Positions 1 through 6,876 are shown, counted from the stretch's first letter. The stretch: 8,394 bases of DNA from Campylobacter sp. (GCA_017506845.1 JAFVMP010000064.1:1-8394), one strand, 5' to 3'. The notes: generated by a model not told the origin, from the sequence alone. Numbers and translations: made by a program.

Positions 1-670
1 CATTTAAATCAATAGCTTGATTTAGTGCTGGAATTTGATTAAAAAACCCTTTAGCATTTAGGTTTTTAAACTCATTTTTTAGCGCTTCAAGACCATCTTT
101 TGAGATTTTTATTTTGCTTAGACCTAGGCCAAATTTTTCACTTAAATTTAGCAATTCTTGCAGATTTTTAGCCCCTTTTAGCTCTTTGATATTTTGTTCA
201 GTAGCTAAGAATTTATTTAAGCTTGAACTTAGCAGATTAGTGCCTGTTTTAGTACTACCATCACTAGCTTCTAAAAGGCTTAAAAGCGTTATAAAATCAG
301 CATTTTCTAGCATAATCTCATCTGTATTTTGACCACTTTGGGCTGAATTTAAAGCGCTATTTTGAACCATTTTATCGCTTTGTGAGCTATCGGTTTTAGC
401 ACTATTTGTTTGATTAGAGTTTTGAGCAGTTTTATCGCTAGAGTTTGCACTAGAGCCTTGTGTGGTTTGATTGGCGCTTTGTTCTTGCGATTTTGATTGA
501 TTATTTTCCTTAGAGTTTTGTGAGGCTTTAGAATCTTCATACTCTTTTACGCTATTTTCAATCATTTTATAAAAGCTATCATTACCTTCATTTTGTTCAG
601 TTTTAACAGGTTTGCTTTGGACTTGAGTGGAGTTACTTGAGCTTAATAGCGCTTCGTTTAAACCTTGCAT
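1..670 (-). CDS. fliK: Probable flagellar hook-length control protein FliK, N-terminal part (truncated by window edge)
   Basis: The frame reads from an ATG at 670 leftward off the edge, giving 223 codons without a stop. The start is preceded by an AGGA ribosome site (677-680) at a spacing of 6. Residues about 40-115 are a low-complexity stretch rich in Gln, Asn, Ser and Lys, followed by a more ordered, Leu-rich part (about 118-220). This fits the disordered N-terminal half of FliK, the secreted ruler protein that sets hook length and switches the flagellar export gate from hook to filament substrates. The conserved C-terminal FliK domain would lie outside the window, so the name rests on composition, on a sigma-54 promoter just upstream, and on remembered synteny: in C. 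jejuni fliK (Cj0041) is divergent from typA (Cj0039c) and leads into flgD and flgE. Another low-complexity flagellar protein is the main alternative. Confidence 0.62.
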   Translation of the reverse strand, partial: MQGLNEALLSSSNSTQVQSKPVKTEQNEGNDSFYKMIENSVKEYEDSKASQNSKENNQSKSQEQSANQTTQGSSANSSDKTAQNSNQTNSAKTDSSQSDKMVQNSALNSAQSGQNTDEIMLENADFITLLSLLEASDGSTKTGTNLLSSSLNKFLATEQNIKELKGAKNLQELLNLSEKFGLGLSKIKISKDGLEALKNEFKNLNAKGFFNQIPALNQAIDLN

Positions 671-705
671 TTGCTATCCTAGTTTGAGAATTTTGGCCTT
701 ATATA

Positions 706-719
706 GCAAATTCTATTCC
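706..719 (-). promoter_or_regulatory. Sigma-54 (RpoN) promoter for the fliK-like gene
   Basis: On the minus strand this reads GGAATAGAATTTGC, the sigma-54 layout of GG, ten bases, then GC, with the TTTGC -12 element intact and GGAA at -24. Transcription would start about 12 bases further on, near 694, leaving a leader of about 24 nt before the ATG at 670. In epsilonproteobacteria RpoN controls the hook and basal-body class of flagellar genes, which fits the gene downstream. No FlgR-type enhancer site was identified. Confidence 0.72.
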
Positions 720-777
720 GATTTTTAGGCTTTATGTTATATTTATTAAATTCAAAGCAAATTTAGCAACTTTTAGA

Positions 778-783
778 TATAAT
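778..783 (+). promoter_or_regulatory. -10 box of typA promoter
   Basis: A perfect TATAAT follows a TTTTAGA tract, the usual form of a Campylobacter sigma-70 promoter, where a T-rich run replaces a recognisable -35 box. Expected start of transcription is near 790, giving a leader of about 30 nt before the GTG at 821. It is back to back with the sigma-54 promoter of the gene to the left. Confidence 0.6.
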
Positions 784-808
784 CGCCCCTAAAAATTTGA
801 AAATATTT

Positions 809-813
809 AAGGA
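809..813 (+). promoter_or_regulatory. Ribosome binding site that fixes the typA start
   Basis: AAGGA lies 7 bases before the GTG at 821. The open frame extends back to a TTG at 797, but that codon lies upstream of this ribosome site and would add eight residues that TypA proteins do not have. The GTG gives the standard N-terminus [19 protein letters not shown]. Confidence 0.75.
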
Positions 814-820
814 AAATCTA

Positions 821-2623
821 GTGGAAAATATCAGAAATATCGCCGTCATCGCACACGTTGACCACGGTAAAACAACAATGGTAGATGAACTACTTAAACA
901 ATCAGGCACATTTACAGAACACCAAAATATAGGTGAAAGAGTTATGGATAGCAATGATATCGAGCGTGAGCGTGGTATCACAATTCTTAGCAAAAATACA
1001 GCTATTCGCTATAAAGATTATAAAATTAATATCATCGACACTCCAGGACACGCCGACTTTGGTGGTGAGGTTGAGCGTGTCTTAAAGATGGTTGATGGAG
1101 TTTTACTCCTTGTAGATGCACAAGAAGGCGTAATGCCACAAACCAAATTCGTTGTAAAAAAAGCCCTATCTTTAGGTCTTCGTCCAATCGTTGTAGTAAA
1201 TAAAATCGATAAACCAGCTGGCGATCCTGATAGAGTTATCAATGAAATTTTTGATCTATTTGTTGCACTTGATGCAAATGATGAACAGCTTGAATTCCCA
1301 ATAGTATATGCTGCTGCAAAAAATGGCTATGCTAAACATAAGCTAGAAGATGAAAATATCAATATGAAGCCTTTATTTGAAACTATTATAAATCATGTTC
1401 CAGCTCCAAGTGGCAAAGATGATAATCCACTTCAACTTCAAGTTTTTACACTAGATTATGATAATTATGTTGGTAAAATCGGCATCGCTAGAATCTTTAA
1501 TGGTACAATTAGTAAAAACCAAAGCGTAATGCTAGCTAAAGCAGATGGTAGCAAAACCACAGGTAGAATTAGCAAACTTATTGGATTTTTAGGACTTGAA
1601 CGCACAGATATAGATACAGCAAGCAGCGGAGATATCGTAGCAATTGCTGGATTTGATGCTCTTGATGTGGGCGATAGCGTAGTAGATCCGAACTCACCAA
1701 TGCCACTTGATCCACTTCATATAGAAGAGCCTACTTTAAGCGTAGTATTTAGCGTAAATGATGGCCCATTATCAGGTACAGAGGGTAAATATGTAACATC
1801 AAATAAACTTGATGAGCGTCTAGAAAGCGAGATGAAAACCAATATCGCTATGAAATATGAAAATATAGGCGAAGGTAAATTTAAAGTAAGCGGTCGTGGT
1901 GAATTACAAATTACAATTCTAGCTGAAAATATGAGAAGAGAGGGCTTTGAGTTCTGTCTTGGTAGGCCAGAAGTAATTGTAAAAGAGATCGATGGAGTAA
2001 AATGTGAGCCATTTGAGTTACTTGTAATTGATGCTCCAGATGATTGTACTGGAGCAGTAATTGAAAAGCTTGGCAAAAGAAAAGCTGAGATGGTTAGTAT
2101 GAATCCTACTGGCGATGGCCAAACTAGGATTGAATTTGAGATCCCAGCTCGTGGACTTATCGGTTTTAGAAGTCAATTTTTGACCGATACCAAAGGTGAA
2201 GGTGTTATGAATCACAGCTTTTTAGAGTTTAGACCACTTACTGGCACAGTTGAACATAGAAGCAATGGTGCGTTAGTAAGTATGGAAAATGGCGTCGCTC
2301 TTGCATATTCGCTATTTAACCTTCAAGATCGTGGTGTGCTATTTTGCGAACCGCAAACAAAAGTCTATGTAGGTATGATTATTGGCGAACATAGCAGACC
2401 AAATGATTTAGATGTAAATCCAATTAAAGGTAAAAATCTAACCAATGTAAGAGCTAGCGGAAGCGATGATGCAATCAAGCTAGTGCCACCACGCAAATTA
2501 AGCCTAGAGCGTGCTTTAGAGTGGATTGAAGAAGATGAATTAGTAGAGGTTACTCCAATAAATATTAGAGTAAGAAAACGCTACTTAGACCCAACAGTAC
2601 GCAAAAGAATGGCAAAAAAATAA
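821..2623 (+). CDS. typA: GTP-binding protein TypA/BipA, ribosome-associated translational GTPase
   Basis: This is a 600-residue protein, the normal family length, starting at GTG. It belongs to the EF-G/LepA class of GTPases that bind the 70S ribosome; in other bacteria BipA supports ribosome assembly and growth under cold or stress. All G motifs are visible: P-loop AHVDHGKTT (11-19), switch I ERERGIT (48-54), DTPGH (73-77) and NKID (127-130). Beyond the G domain follow the beta-barrel domain, the EF-G-like domain III, and the TypA-specific C-terminal half with [19 protein letters not shown]. It is cytoplasmic. It leads a short operon with the LemA-like gene 17 bp downstream. No damage or unusual residues were seen. 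Confidence 0.97.
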   Translation: MENIRNIAVIAHVDHGKTTMVDELLKQSGTFTEHQNIGERVMDSNDIERERGITILSKNTAIRYKDYKINIIDTPGHADFGGEVERVLKMVDGVLLLVDAQEGVMPQTKFVVKKALSLGLRPIVVVNKIDKPAGDPDRVINEIFDLFVALDANDEQLEFPIVYAAAKNGYAKHKLEDENINMKPLFETIINHVPAPSGKDDNPLQLQVFTLDYDNYVGKIGIARIFNGTISKNQSVMLAKADGSKTTGRISKLIGFLGLERTDIDTASSGDIVAIAGFDALDVGDSVVDPNSPMPLDPLHIEEPTLSVVFSVNDGPLSGTEGKYVTSNKLDERLESEMKTNIAMKYENIGEGKFKVSGRGELQITILAENMRREGFEFCLGRPEVIVKEIDGVKCEPFELLVIDAPDDCTGAVIEKLGKRKAEMVSMNPTGDGQTRIEFEIPARGLIGFRSQFLTDTKGEGVMNHSFLEFRPLTGTVEHRSNGALVSMENGVALAYSLFNLQDRGVLFCEPQTKVYVGMIIGEHSRPNDLDVNPIKGKNLTNVRASGSDDAIKLVPPRKLSLERALEWIEEDELVEVTPINIRVRKRYLDPTVRKRMAKK

Positions 2624-2640
2624 AATAAAAGGAGACAAAA

Positions 2641-3243
2641 ATGTATTTCATATTAGGAGTTATAATTGTAGTATGTATCTATCTAGCAAGCATTTATAAT
2701 AAACTTTCAGGTATGATGCAAAATATAAAAGAGAGTTACTCAAATATCCAAGCAAATTTACAAAAAAGACAAAACCTACAAGAGCAAATCATAGATATGG
2801 CCAAAGAATATGCCAATAAAGAACAGATAACGCAAATTGAGATTGCCAAAAGCAATCCGCAAGTTGCCAATGCGCTATCTCAAAGCTTTCCAGAGTTAAA
2901 GTCAAATGAAAATTTCTTGCATTTAAGCAATCAAATCCAAAGCCTAGAAGATCAAATCAACCAAAAAAGAGAAAAATACAACTCTGATGTAAATGTATAT
3001 AACTCATATAGAAACTCGATTCCAGCGGTATTTATAGCACAAAAGTTTAAATTTAATATTGTTGATTATTTTGATATCTCTGATAATGATTTTACTTCTG
3101 CTTCAATTAAATTCCAGCGTGATGACACAGTGGCTTTAAATGAGATGATAACAAGCGCAAGCAAGAAAATTAGTGATAAAACTGTAAATGCCAAAAACTT
3201 GATAAATGATAAAATCTCTGAGATAAAAGAGAAAAAAGAGTAG
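2641..3243 (+). CDS. LemA family membrane-anchored protein
   Basis: This 200-residue protein starts at an ATG after a strong AAAAGGAG site (2627-2634). Residues 1-20 form one hydrophobic segment, so it is probably an inner-membrane protein anchored at its N-terminus. The rest is helical and charged. It carries LemA landmarks: YNKL just after the membrane segment, a central FPELKSNENFLHL, then a long helix with REKYNSDVNVYNSYRNSIP and a hydrophobic FKFNIVDYFDI. LemA proteins are widespread but their molecular function is not settled. The Lys/Glu-rich tail (about 165-200) runs past the usual LemA core. Position directly behind typA suggests co-transcription, and I recall the same pairing in C. 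jejuni (Cj0038c). Sure of the family, not of the role. Confidence 0.85.
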   Translation: MYFILGVIIVVCIYLASIYNKLSGMMQNIKESYSNIQANLQKRQNLQEQIIDMAKEYANKEQITQIEIAKSNPQVANALSQSFPELKSNENFLHLSNQIQSLEDQINQKREKYNSDVNVYNSYRNSIPAVFIAQKFKFNIVDYFDISDNDFTSASIKFQRDDTVALNEMITSASKKISDKTVNAKNLINDKISEIKEKKE

Positions 3244-3305
3244 TCAATAAATTTAGGTTGATTTATTAGTTGCATTTATCTAAATATCTTGTTAAATCCT
3301 TAACT

Positions 3306-3350
3306 AAATTAAGCAGTTAATCTTATAGATCTACTGCTTAATTTGACTTT
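3306..3350 (+). terminator. Rho-independent-like terminator after the typA-lemA operon
   Basis: A perfect 12-bp stem pairs 3306-3317 with 3333-3344 around a 15-nt loop, followed by GACTTTTAATTT. The loop itself contains a small ATCT/AGAT pairing. It lies 62 bp after the LemA stop codon. The stem is AT-rich (4 G-C pairs) and the T run is short, so termination may be partial. Confidence 0.55.
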
Positions 3351-3361
3351 TAATTTATTCT

Positions 3362-3389
3362 ATAATCAAATAGTAAAATCTTTGATTAT
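3362..3389. repeat. Inverted repeat in the spacer between the two operons
   Basis: ATAATCAAA (3362-3370) and TTTGATTAT (3381-3389) are perfect 9-bp arms around a 10-nt loop. No T run follows, so it is unlikely to be a terminator. The left arm overlaps a TATAAT (3361-3366). A weaker 7-bp repeat (3246-3252 with 3261-3267) and the terminator hairpin lie in the same 289-bp spacer, which otherwise shows no gene. Confidence 0.45.
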
Positions 3390-3479
3390 TATGCATCTAG
3401 CTCGCAATAGTAAATTTATACAAAAATATTAGAGTTTAATCCATTAACCCAAATTCACCAACTATTGATAAAATACCGC

Positions 3480-3485
3480 TATAAT
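3480..3485 (+). promoter_or_regulatory. -10 box for the nitroreductase-thyX operon
   Basis: TATAAT with no convincing -35 box at the proper distance, as is common in Campylobacter. The predicted transcription start is near 3492, about 40 nt before the ATG at 3533. The leader includes an AAGGA ribosome site (3521-3525) and shows no riboswitch-like structure. Confidence 0.5.
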
Positions 3486-3532
3486 CTACAAAATTCAAAT
3501 CAAAACCAGTACAAACCAAAAAGGAAAAAACA

Positions 3533-4132
3533 ATGAAGAAAATAATGCAAGAACGCTATTCATGTAGAGAATTTAATAACCAAAAAATCAATCAAGAGAC
3601 TATAAACGAAATTTTAGATCTTACTAGATTAAGTCCTAGCTCATGTGGTTTGGAGCCGTGGAAATTTATGGTTGTTAGCAAAGAAAACGATTTAAAAGAA
3701 TTAGGGCAAATCTGTAATAATCAAGCCCAAGTAAGCGGATGCAGCCACGCTATAATCATAATCGCACGCAATGATTTAAAAGAGGGTTGTGATTTTATAA
3801 GAACTCAAGTAGATCGCAAACCTCGCACTCCTGAGAGACTTCAAAAAGCTCTTGATCACTTCGCAGCTAGATTTAACCCACAAACCAATGAAGAGCTAAT
3901 GCACTACGCATCACTACAATGCTATATGGCAAGTGCTAATATGGTCAATATCGCTCAAAGTCTAGGGGTGAAAAGTTGTATTGTAGCTGGGTTTGATGCA
4001 GATAAATTAAATGATTTTGTAAATTTAGGAGAGAATTTTAGACCTGTTCTTGTAATTGCTCTAGGATATAGCGATGAAGTAGCACCAGCTAAAATCCGCC
4101 AAAGTTTAGAACAAGTAGTCATCTATAAATAA
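3533..4132 (+). CDS. NAD(P)H-dependent FMN nitroreductase, RdxA/NfsB-like
   Basis: This 199-residue flavoprotein belongs to the nitroreductase superfamily, homodimeric cytoplasmic enzymes that bind FMN and use NAD(P)H to reduce nitro compounds and quinones. Visible features: ERYSCREF (7-14), with R8, S10 and R12 in the usual FMN-phosphate positions; LSPSSCGLEPWKFMVV (33-48), matching the LSPSSxxxQPWxF signature with Glu for Gln; and a C-terminal QCYMA...LGVKSCIVAGFD (129-155). That last block, including Cys149 in the SCI motif, resembles Helicobacter RdxA, whose loss gives metronidazole resistance. The physiological substrate is unknown. It is followed 9 bp later by thyX, so the two are almost certainly co-transcribed. 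I leave the symbol blank because RdxA versus a general NfsB-type enzyme cannot be decided by eye. Confidence 0.88.
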   Translation: MKKIMQERYSCREFNNQKINQETINEILDLTRLSPSSCGLEPWKFMVVSKENDLKELGQICNNQAQVSGCSHAIIIIARNDLKEGCDFIRTQVDRKPRTPERLQKALDHFAARFNPQTNEELMHYASLQCYMASANMVNIAQSLGVKSCIVAGFDADKLNDFVNLGENFRPVLVIALGYSDEVAPAKIRQSLEQVVIYK

Positions 4133-4141
4133 GGGCAAAAA

Positions 4142-4759
4142 ATGGAAGTAACACTGCTAAATCACACGCCATTATGGGTTTGTTCTAATGCTATTCGTAC
4201 CTGCTGGCAAAGCTTTGATAAGGGCGATAATGGTGGAGAGATTGATATTGCATTAATTGAGCGAGTTGGTAACAAACTCAAACACGCTAGTACTTTAGAA
4301 CATCTATATTATAACTTTTATATCAAAGGTGTTAGCCGTGCCTTATTACAAGAATTAGCCCGCCACCGCATAGCTAGCCTAAGCGTAAAAAGCACACGCT
4401 ACACATTAAAAGAGCTAAAGGGCGAGAGTGAATTTAGGCTAAATGATTGGCAAAATGCAAGTCGTTATCTAGTTCTAAGTGGAAACGTAGATGTCGATAA
4501 TGCCAGCATTAAAGCACTAAATAACCTGCGTGAGATTTTAGCTGCAAACACTAGCCTAGATATCGCTAAATACTGCCTACCAGAGAGCTATAAAACTGAG
4601 CTTAGCTGGAGTGTAAATGCTAGAAGCTTGCAAAATTTCATAAGCTTAAGAAGTTCTAAAAGTGCCCTTTGGGAGATTCGAAATCTAGCAAATGCAATAT
4701 ATAATGCACTCCCTAATGAGCATAAATTTATCTTTGCTGAGTGTGTATATAAAGATTAA
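4142..4759 (+). CDS. thyX: Flavin-dependent thymidylate synthase ThyX
   Basis: ThyX makes dTMP from dUMP using methylene-tetrahydrofolate as carbon donor and FAD with NADPH as reductant, an alternative to ThyA. The protein is 205 residues. The ThyX signature RHR-x7-S is present as RHRIASLSVKS (74-84), continuing STRYT, preceded by the expected GVSRALLQELA. The C-terminal NARSLQNFISLR...EIRNLA block, which takes part in dUMP and flavin binding in the family, is also intact. The ATG follows an AAGGG site that overlaps the stop codon of the nitroreductase, so translation of the two is probably linked. ThyX is the usual thymidylate synthase in Campylobacter and Helicobacter. Confidence 0.95.
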   Translation: MEVTLLNHTPLWVCSNAIRTCWQSFDKGDNGGEIDIALIERVGNKLKHASTLEHLYYNFYIKGVSRALLQELARHRIASLSVKSTRYTLKELKGESEFRLNDWQNASRYLVLSGNVDVDNASIKALNNLREILAANTSLDIAKYCLPESYKTELSWSVNARSLQNFISLRSSKSALWEIRNLANAIYNALPNEHKFIFAECVYKD

Positions 4760-4761
4760 AA

Positions 4762-4797
4762 TAATATAGATTTTAGTAAGAGCTAAAATCTATATTA
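4762..4797. terminator. Shared terminator hairpin between convergent thyX and the efflux gene
   Basis: A perfect 15-bp stem pairs 4762-4776 with 4783-4797 around the loop TAAGAG. It fills almost the whole 39-bp gap between the two stop codons. Read on the minus strand, the stem is followed directly by TTTT, so it best ends the efflux transcript. On the plus strand the following bases are only moderately T-rich (GCTATATTGTTTT). Probably bidirectional. Confidence 0.72.
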
Positions 4798-4798
4798 G

Positions 4799-5980
4799 CT
4801 ATATTGTTTTAAAGCGTAAAATAACTGCTAAAGCACACGGTACTAACATTACTAAAGCTAGAAATAGCGGAGTATTTGCCCCAAGCGCTCCAACCCCAAA
4901 AGCAATTACCCCAGCTAATCCAAACTGCATAGTCCCAAGCACAGCTGAGGCGGTACCAGAGTGGTCTGTAAATCTTGCCATTGCTAATGTTGTAGCATTT
5001 GGCAAAATAAATCCAAGCATACTAATAGCTACAAAAATTCCGGCCTCAAAAATCCAAAATCCAAGCCCTAAAAGCGCTCCAATGCTTACTACTACAAGCG
5101 CTCCAAACATTATAAATAGGGCAAATTTAAGCAAATTTTGACAATCAAAATTTCTAGTAAGCCTAGCATTAATATTAGCAAATAGTACAAATCCAAGTGC
5201 ATTAATACCAAAAAGAAGCCCATACTGCGTTCCGCTTAGCCCAAAATGACCCATAAAAACAAATGATGAACCAGTAATATAGGCAAAAAGCACCGCCGAA
5301 GCAAATGCGCCAAGCAGGCTATAAAGTATAAATATCTGCTCTTTTAGGACAAATTTATAACTAGCAATAGTAGCTTGATGAGAAAATTTAGTTCGTACCG
5401 GCTGAGTCTCTTTAAGTCCAAAAATAATAAACCCAAGTAACAAAATCCCTAACATAAAAAGAACCGCAAAAATACTTTGCCACGAAAAATAGCTAAGCAA
5501 AATCCCGCCAAATGTCGGTGAGAGCATAGGCGCAAGCGATGAAAATACCATCATTAAAGCATACACTCCAGCAGCATCTTTGATATCAAAACTATCATTG
5601 ACAATAGCCCTAGCAATCACCACGCCAGCACAACCGCCAAGCGCTTCAAAAAATCGCAAAGTAATAAAAATATAGATATTATCCACTAGCACACACCCAA
5701 GACTTGAAGCAATAAATATCAAAATTCCAATTATCAAGGGAGTCTTACGCCCAAATGTATCACTTAAAGGACCATAGATAAGCTGCCCCAAAGCAAAAGC
5801 GATAAAAAAACTAGCAAGACTTAATTGAGTTAAAAATTCACTAGCTAAAAAGCTACTTTGAACATGCGCAAGTGCTGGCAAATACATATCTGTAGATAGC
5901 GGTGCAATGCTAGACATAAAGGCTAAAATAATGATTAATTTAAATTTAGAAAATCCATGGATCTTTGTAGTGCTTCGCAT
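4799..5980 (-). CDS. Bcr/CflA family multidrug efflux transporter (MFS)
   Basis: This 393-residue protein has hydrophobic segments throughout, consistent with 12 transmembrane helices of a proton-driven major facilitator drug exporter in the inner membrane. Family marks: STDMYLPAL in the first helix region (29-37), GQLIYGPLSDTFGRK as MFS motif A in the loop between helices 2 and 3, RFFEALGGCAGVVIARAIV in helix 4, and the proline-containing SPTFGGILL in helix 5. Relatives export bicyclomycin, chloramphenicol or sulfonamides; the substrate here is unknown. The ATG at 5980 has an AAGG site (5989-5992) 8 nt upstream. The gene has its own -10 box just behind tRNA-Ser and converges on thyX, sharing a terminator with it. 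Confidence 0.92.
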   Translation of the reverse strand: MRSTTKIHGFSKFKLIIILAFMSSIAPLSTDMYLPALAHVQSSFLASEFLTQLSLASFFIAFALGQLIYGPLSDTFGRKTPLIIGILIFIASSLGCVLVDNIYIFITLRFFEALGGCAGVVIARAIVNDSFDIKDAAGVYALMMVFSSLAPMLSPTFGGILLSYFSWQSIFAVLFMLGILLLGFIIFGLKETQPVRTKFSHQATIASYKFVLKEQIFILYSLLGAFASAVLFAYITGSSFVFMGHFGLSGTQYGLLFGINALGFVLFANINARLTRNFDCQNLLKFALFIMFGALVVVSIGALLGLGFWIFEAGIFVAISMLGFILPNATTLAMARFTDHSGTASAVLGTMQFGLAGVIAFGVGALGANTPLFLALVMLVPCALAVILRFKTI

Positions 5981-6002
5981 AAAAAGAGCCTTAAAAGTGT
6001 AG

Positions 6003-6008
6003 ATTATA
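6003..6008 (-). promoter_or_regulatory. -10 box of the efflux gene
   Basis: On the minus strand this reads TATAAT after CTTTTT. It lies 5 bp beyond the CCA end of tRNA-Ser, so its upstream promoter region is tRNA sequence. The predicted start of transcription is near 5996, giving a short leader of about 16 nt that contains the ribosome site. Read-through from the tRNA operon could also feed the gene. Confidence 0.55.
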
Positions 6009-6013
6009 AAAAG

Positions 6014-6103
6014 TGGCCGGGAGAAAGGGATTCGAACCCCTGGAGGCTTTCACACCTCAACGGTTTTCAAGACCGCCGCTTTCGACCACTCAGCCATCTC
6101 CCG
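6014..6103 (-). tRNA. tRNA-Ser(UGA)
   Basis: Ninety bases including an encoded CCA (6014-6016). The acceptor arms CGGGAGA and TCTCCCG pair fully, with discriminator G. The anticodon loop CTTGAAA gives UGA, reading UCA serine codons. The long variable arm (GAGGTGTGAAAGCCTC) is typical of tRNA-Ser, and the T arm GTTCGAATC is standard. It is the last tRNA of the minus-strand cluster. Confidence 0.96.
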
Positions 6104-6109
6104 AGTATA

Positions 6110-6262
6110 TTATTTAGAAGTTTTTTGTTCTACCCAGCTAGCACCTTGATTGACCTTTTCTTTAGACCATTCATAGGCATCTTTAGAATCCTCTTTGACT
6201 CCGTGCCAAGTATTAGAACATCCGCATAATAACAAGATAAAAGCACAAAATATATAACGCAT
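6110..6262 (-). CDS. Small entericidin-like lipoprotein, hypothetical
   Basis: A 50-residue protein starts at the ATG at 6262, with AGGA (6268-6271) 5 nt upstream. Residues 1-14 are a short signal peptide, MRYIFCAFILLLCG, ending in a lipobox-like LCG followed by Cys15, the likely lipidated residue. The mature part (CSNTWHGVKEDSKDAYEWSKEKV...) is hydrophilic and helical, with a GVKEDSKDA stretch reminiscent of entericidin-type peptides. The serine after the lipidated cysteine suggests sorting to the outer membrane by the E. coli rule. The gene fills the gap between tRNA-Cys (17 bp upstream) and tRNA-Ser (6 bp downstream), so it is probably made from the tRNA transcript. The frame stays open upstream through tRNA-Cys, but the ribosome site and signal peptide favour this start. 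The entericidin link is tentative. Confidence 0.72.
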   Translation of the reverse strand: MRYIFCAFILLLCGCSNTWHGVKEDSKDAYEWSKEKVNQGASWVEQKTSK

Positions 6263-6279
6263 ATAAATCCTGTATAATA

Positions 6280-6353
6280 TGGAGGCGACACCCAGATTCG
6301 AACTGGGGGTAAAAGCTTTGCAGGCTTCTGCCTTACCACTTGGCCATGTCGCC
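6280..6353 (-). tRNA. tRNA-Cys(GCA)
   Basis: Seventy-four bases including encoded CCA (6280-6282). Acceptor arms GGCGACA and TGTCGCC pair fully with discriminator T (U73, a cysteine identity base). Anticodon loop CTGCAAA gives GCA. The T arm CCCAGTTCGAATCTGGG is intact. Third tRNA in the minus-strand cluster. Confidence 0.96.
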
Positions 6354-6362
6354 ATATGCTAG

Positions 6363-6449
6363 TGGTGCCCAGAGCCGGACTTGAACCGGCACGGAAATAA
6401 TTTCCGAGGGATTTTAAGTCCCTTGTGTCTACCATTCCACCACCTGGGC
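6363..6449 (-). tRNA. tRNA-Leu(UAA)
   Basis: Eighty-seven bases including encoded CCA (6363-6365). Acceptor arms GCCCAGG and TCTGGGC pair, allowing one G-T at the inner end. The anticodon loop CTTAAAA gives UAA, reading UUA, a very common leucine codon in this AT-rich genome. A long variable arm (CGGAAATTATTTCCG) marks it as class II. It lies 9 bp from tRNA-Cys and 6 bp from tRNA-Gly. Confidence 0.96.
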
Positions 6450-6455
6450 AAAATA

Positions 6456-6530
6456 TGGAGCGGGAAACGAGATTCGAACTCGCGACCCCAACCTTGGCAA
6501 GGTTGTGCTCTACCCCTGAGCTATTCCCGC
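6456..6530 (-). tRNA. tRNA-Gly(GCC)
   Basis: Seventy-five bases including encoded CCA (6456-6458). Acceptor arms GCGGGAA and TTCCCGC pair fully. Anticodon loop TTGCCAA gives GCC, reading GGC and GGU. D arm GCTCAGGGGTAGAGC and T arm are standard. It is the first tRNA of the Gly-Leu-Cys-Ser cluster, nearest the promoter. Confidence 0.96.
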
Positions 6531-6548
6531 ATCAATTTTGAAAGTTGA

Positions 6549-6557
6549 ATAATAGCA
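6549..6557 (-). promoter_or_regulatory. Extended -10 promoter of the Gly-Leu-Cys-Ser tRNA cluster
   Basis: On the minus strand this reads TGCTATTAT, an extended -10 (TGn plus TATTAT) ending 18 bp before the tRNA-Gly 5' end. The predicted start is near 6542, leaving a leader of about 11 nt for RNase P to remove. No second promoter is needed for the rest of the cluster given spacers of 6-9 bp. Confidence 0.5.
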
Positions 6558-6628
6558 AAAGAAACCTTAAAATTTAATTTGATTTTACTAAATTTTAAAA
6601 AATTTTATCTATTTTTATCTAGTTTATT

Positions 6629-6653
6629 GAATTTTATAAATTTCATAAAATTC
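6629..6653. repeat. Inverted repeat between divergent tRNA promoters
   Basis: GAATTTTAT (6629-6637) and ATAAAATTC (6645-6653) are perfect 9-bp arms with a 7-nt centre. It lies in the 162-bp, very AT-rich gap between tRNA-Gly and tRNA-Ala, about 21 bp before the tRNA-Ala -10 box. In such AT-rich DNA a chance palindrome is possible; a regulator site is only a guess. Confidence 0.35.
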
Positions 6654-6674
6654 TAAGCAAAATAAATGTATCAT

Positions 6675-6680
6675 TACAAT
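6675..6680 (+). promoter_or_regulatory. -10 box of tRNA-Ala
   Basis: TACAAT, one mismatch from consensus, lies 12 bp before the mature tRNA-Ala 5' end, so transcription would start only a few bases upstream of it. No clear -35 box. Confidence 0.4.
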
Positions 6681-6692
6681 CTATTTTTTAAT

Positions 6693-6768
<76 letters not shown>

Positions 6769-6867
6769 CTTAAGCTTCTTTTAAGTTTCAATCAATCTTT
6801 TATAATTCGTTTTAATTCCCTTTTTATCATACTTTATTAGTTTTTTGATTATTTTTAGTTTCAATTG

Positions 6868-6876
6868 TGGTATAAT
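6868..6876 (+). promoter_or_regulatory. Extended -10 promoter of the integrase
   Basis: TGGTATAAT is a full extended -10 (TGn plus a perfect TATAAT). T-rich runs lie upstream in place of a clear -35. The predicted transcription start is near 6883, giving a leader of about 80 nt that contains the three direct repeats. Confidence 0.6.

Noticed and set aside
114..540. Short open frames on both strands inside the fliK region (114-332 plus, 349-540 minus)
   Set aside because: They overlap the long coding frame with its own start, ribosome site and promoter. Their translations are low-complexity shadows of the Ser/Asn/Gln-rich linker.
797..820. TTG at 797 as the typA start
   Set aside because: It lies upstream of the AAGGA site that fits the GTG at 821, and it adds eight residues before the normal TypA N-terminus.
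763..2215. Minus-strand open frames opposite typA
   Set aside because: They are antisense to a fully conserved GTPase gene and encode nothing recognisable.
3066..3275. Minus-strand frame opposite the LemA gene
   Set aside because: Antisense to the helical C-terminal half of a recognisable LemA protein, with no ribosome site.
5957..6229. Plus-strand frame across the efflux start and tRNA-Ser
   Set aside because: It runs through a tRNA gene in antisense and contains typical tRNA-derived peptide (GERDSNPWRLSH).
6130..6435. Minus-strand frame across tRNA-Leu and tRNA-Cys, and the upstream extension of the lipoprotein frame to 6355
   Set aside because: Both are translations of tRNA sequence. 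Only the part from the ATG at 6262 has a ribosome site and signal peptide.
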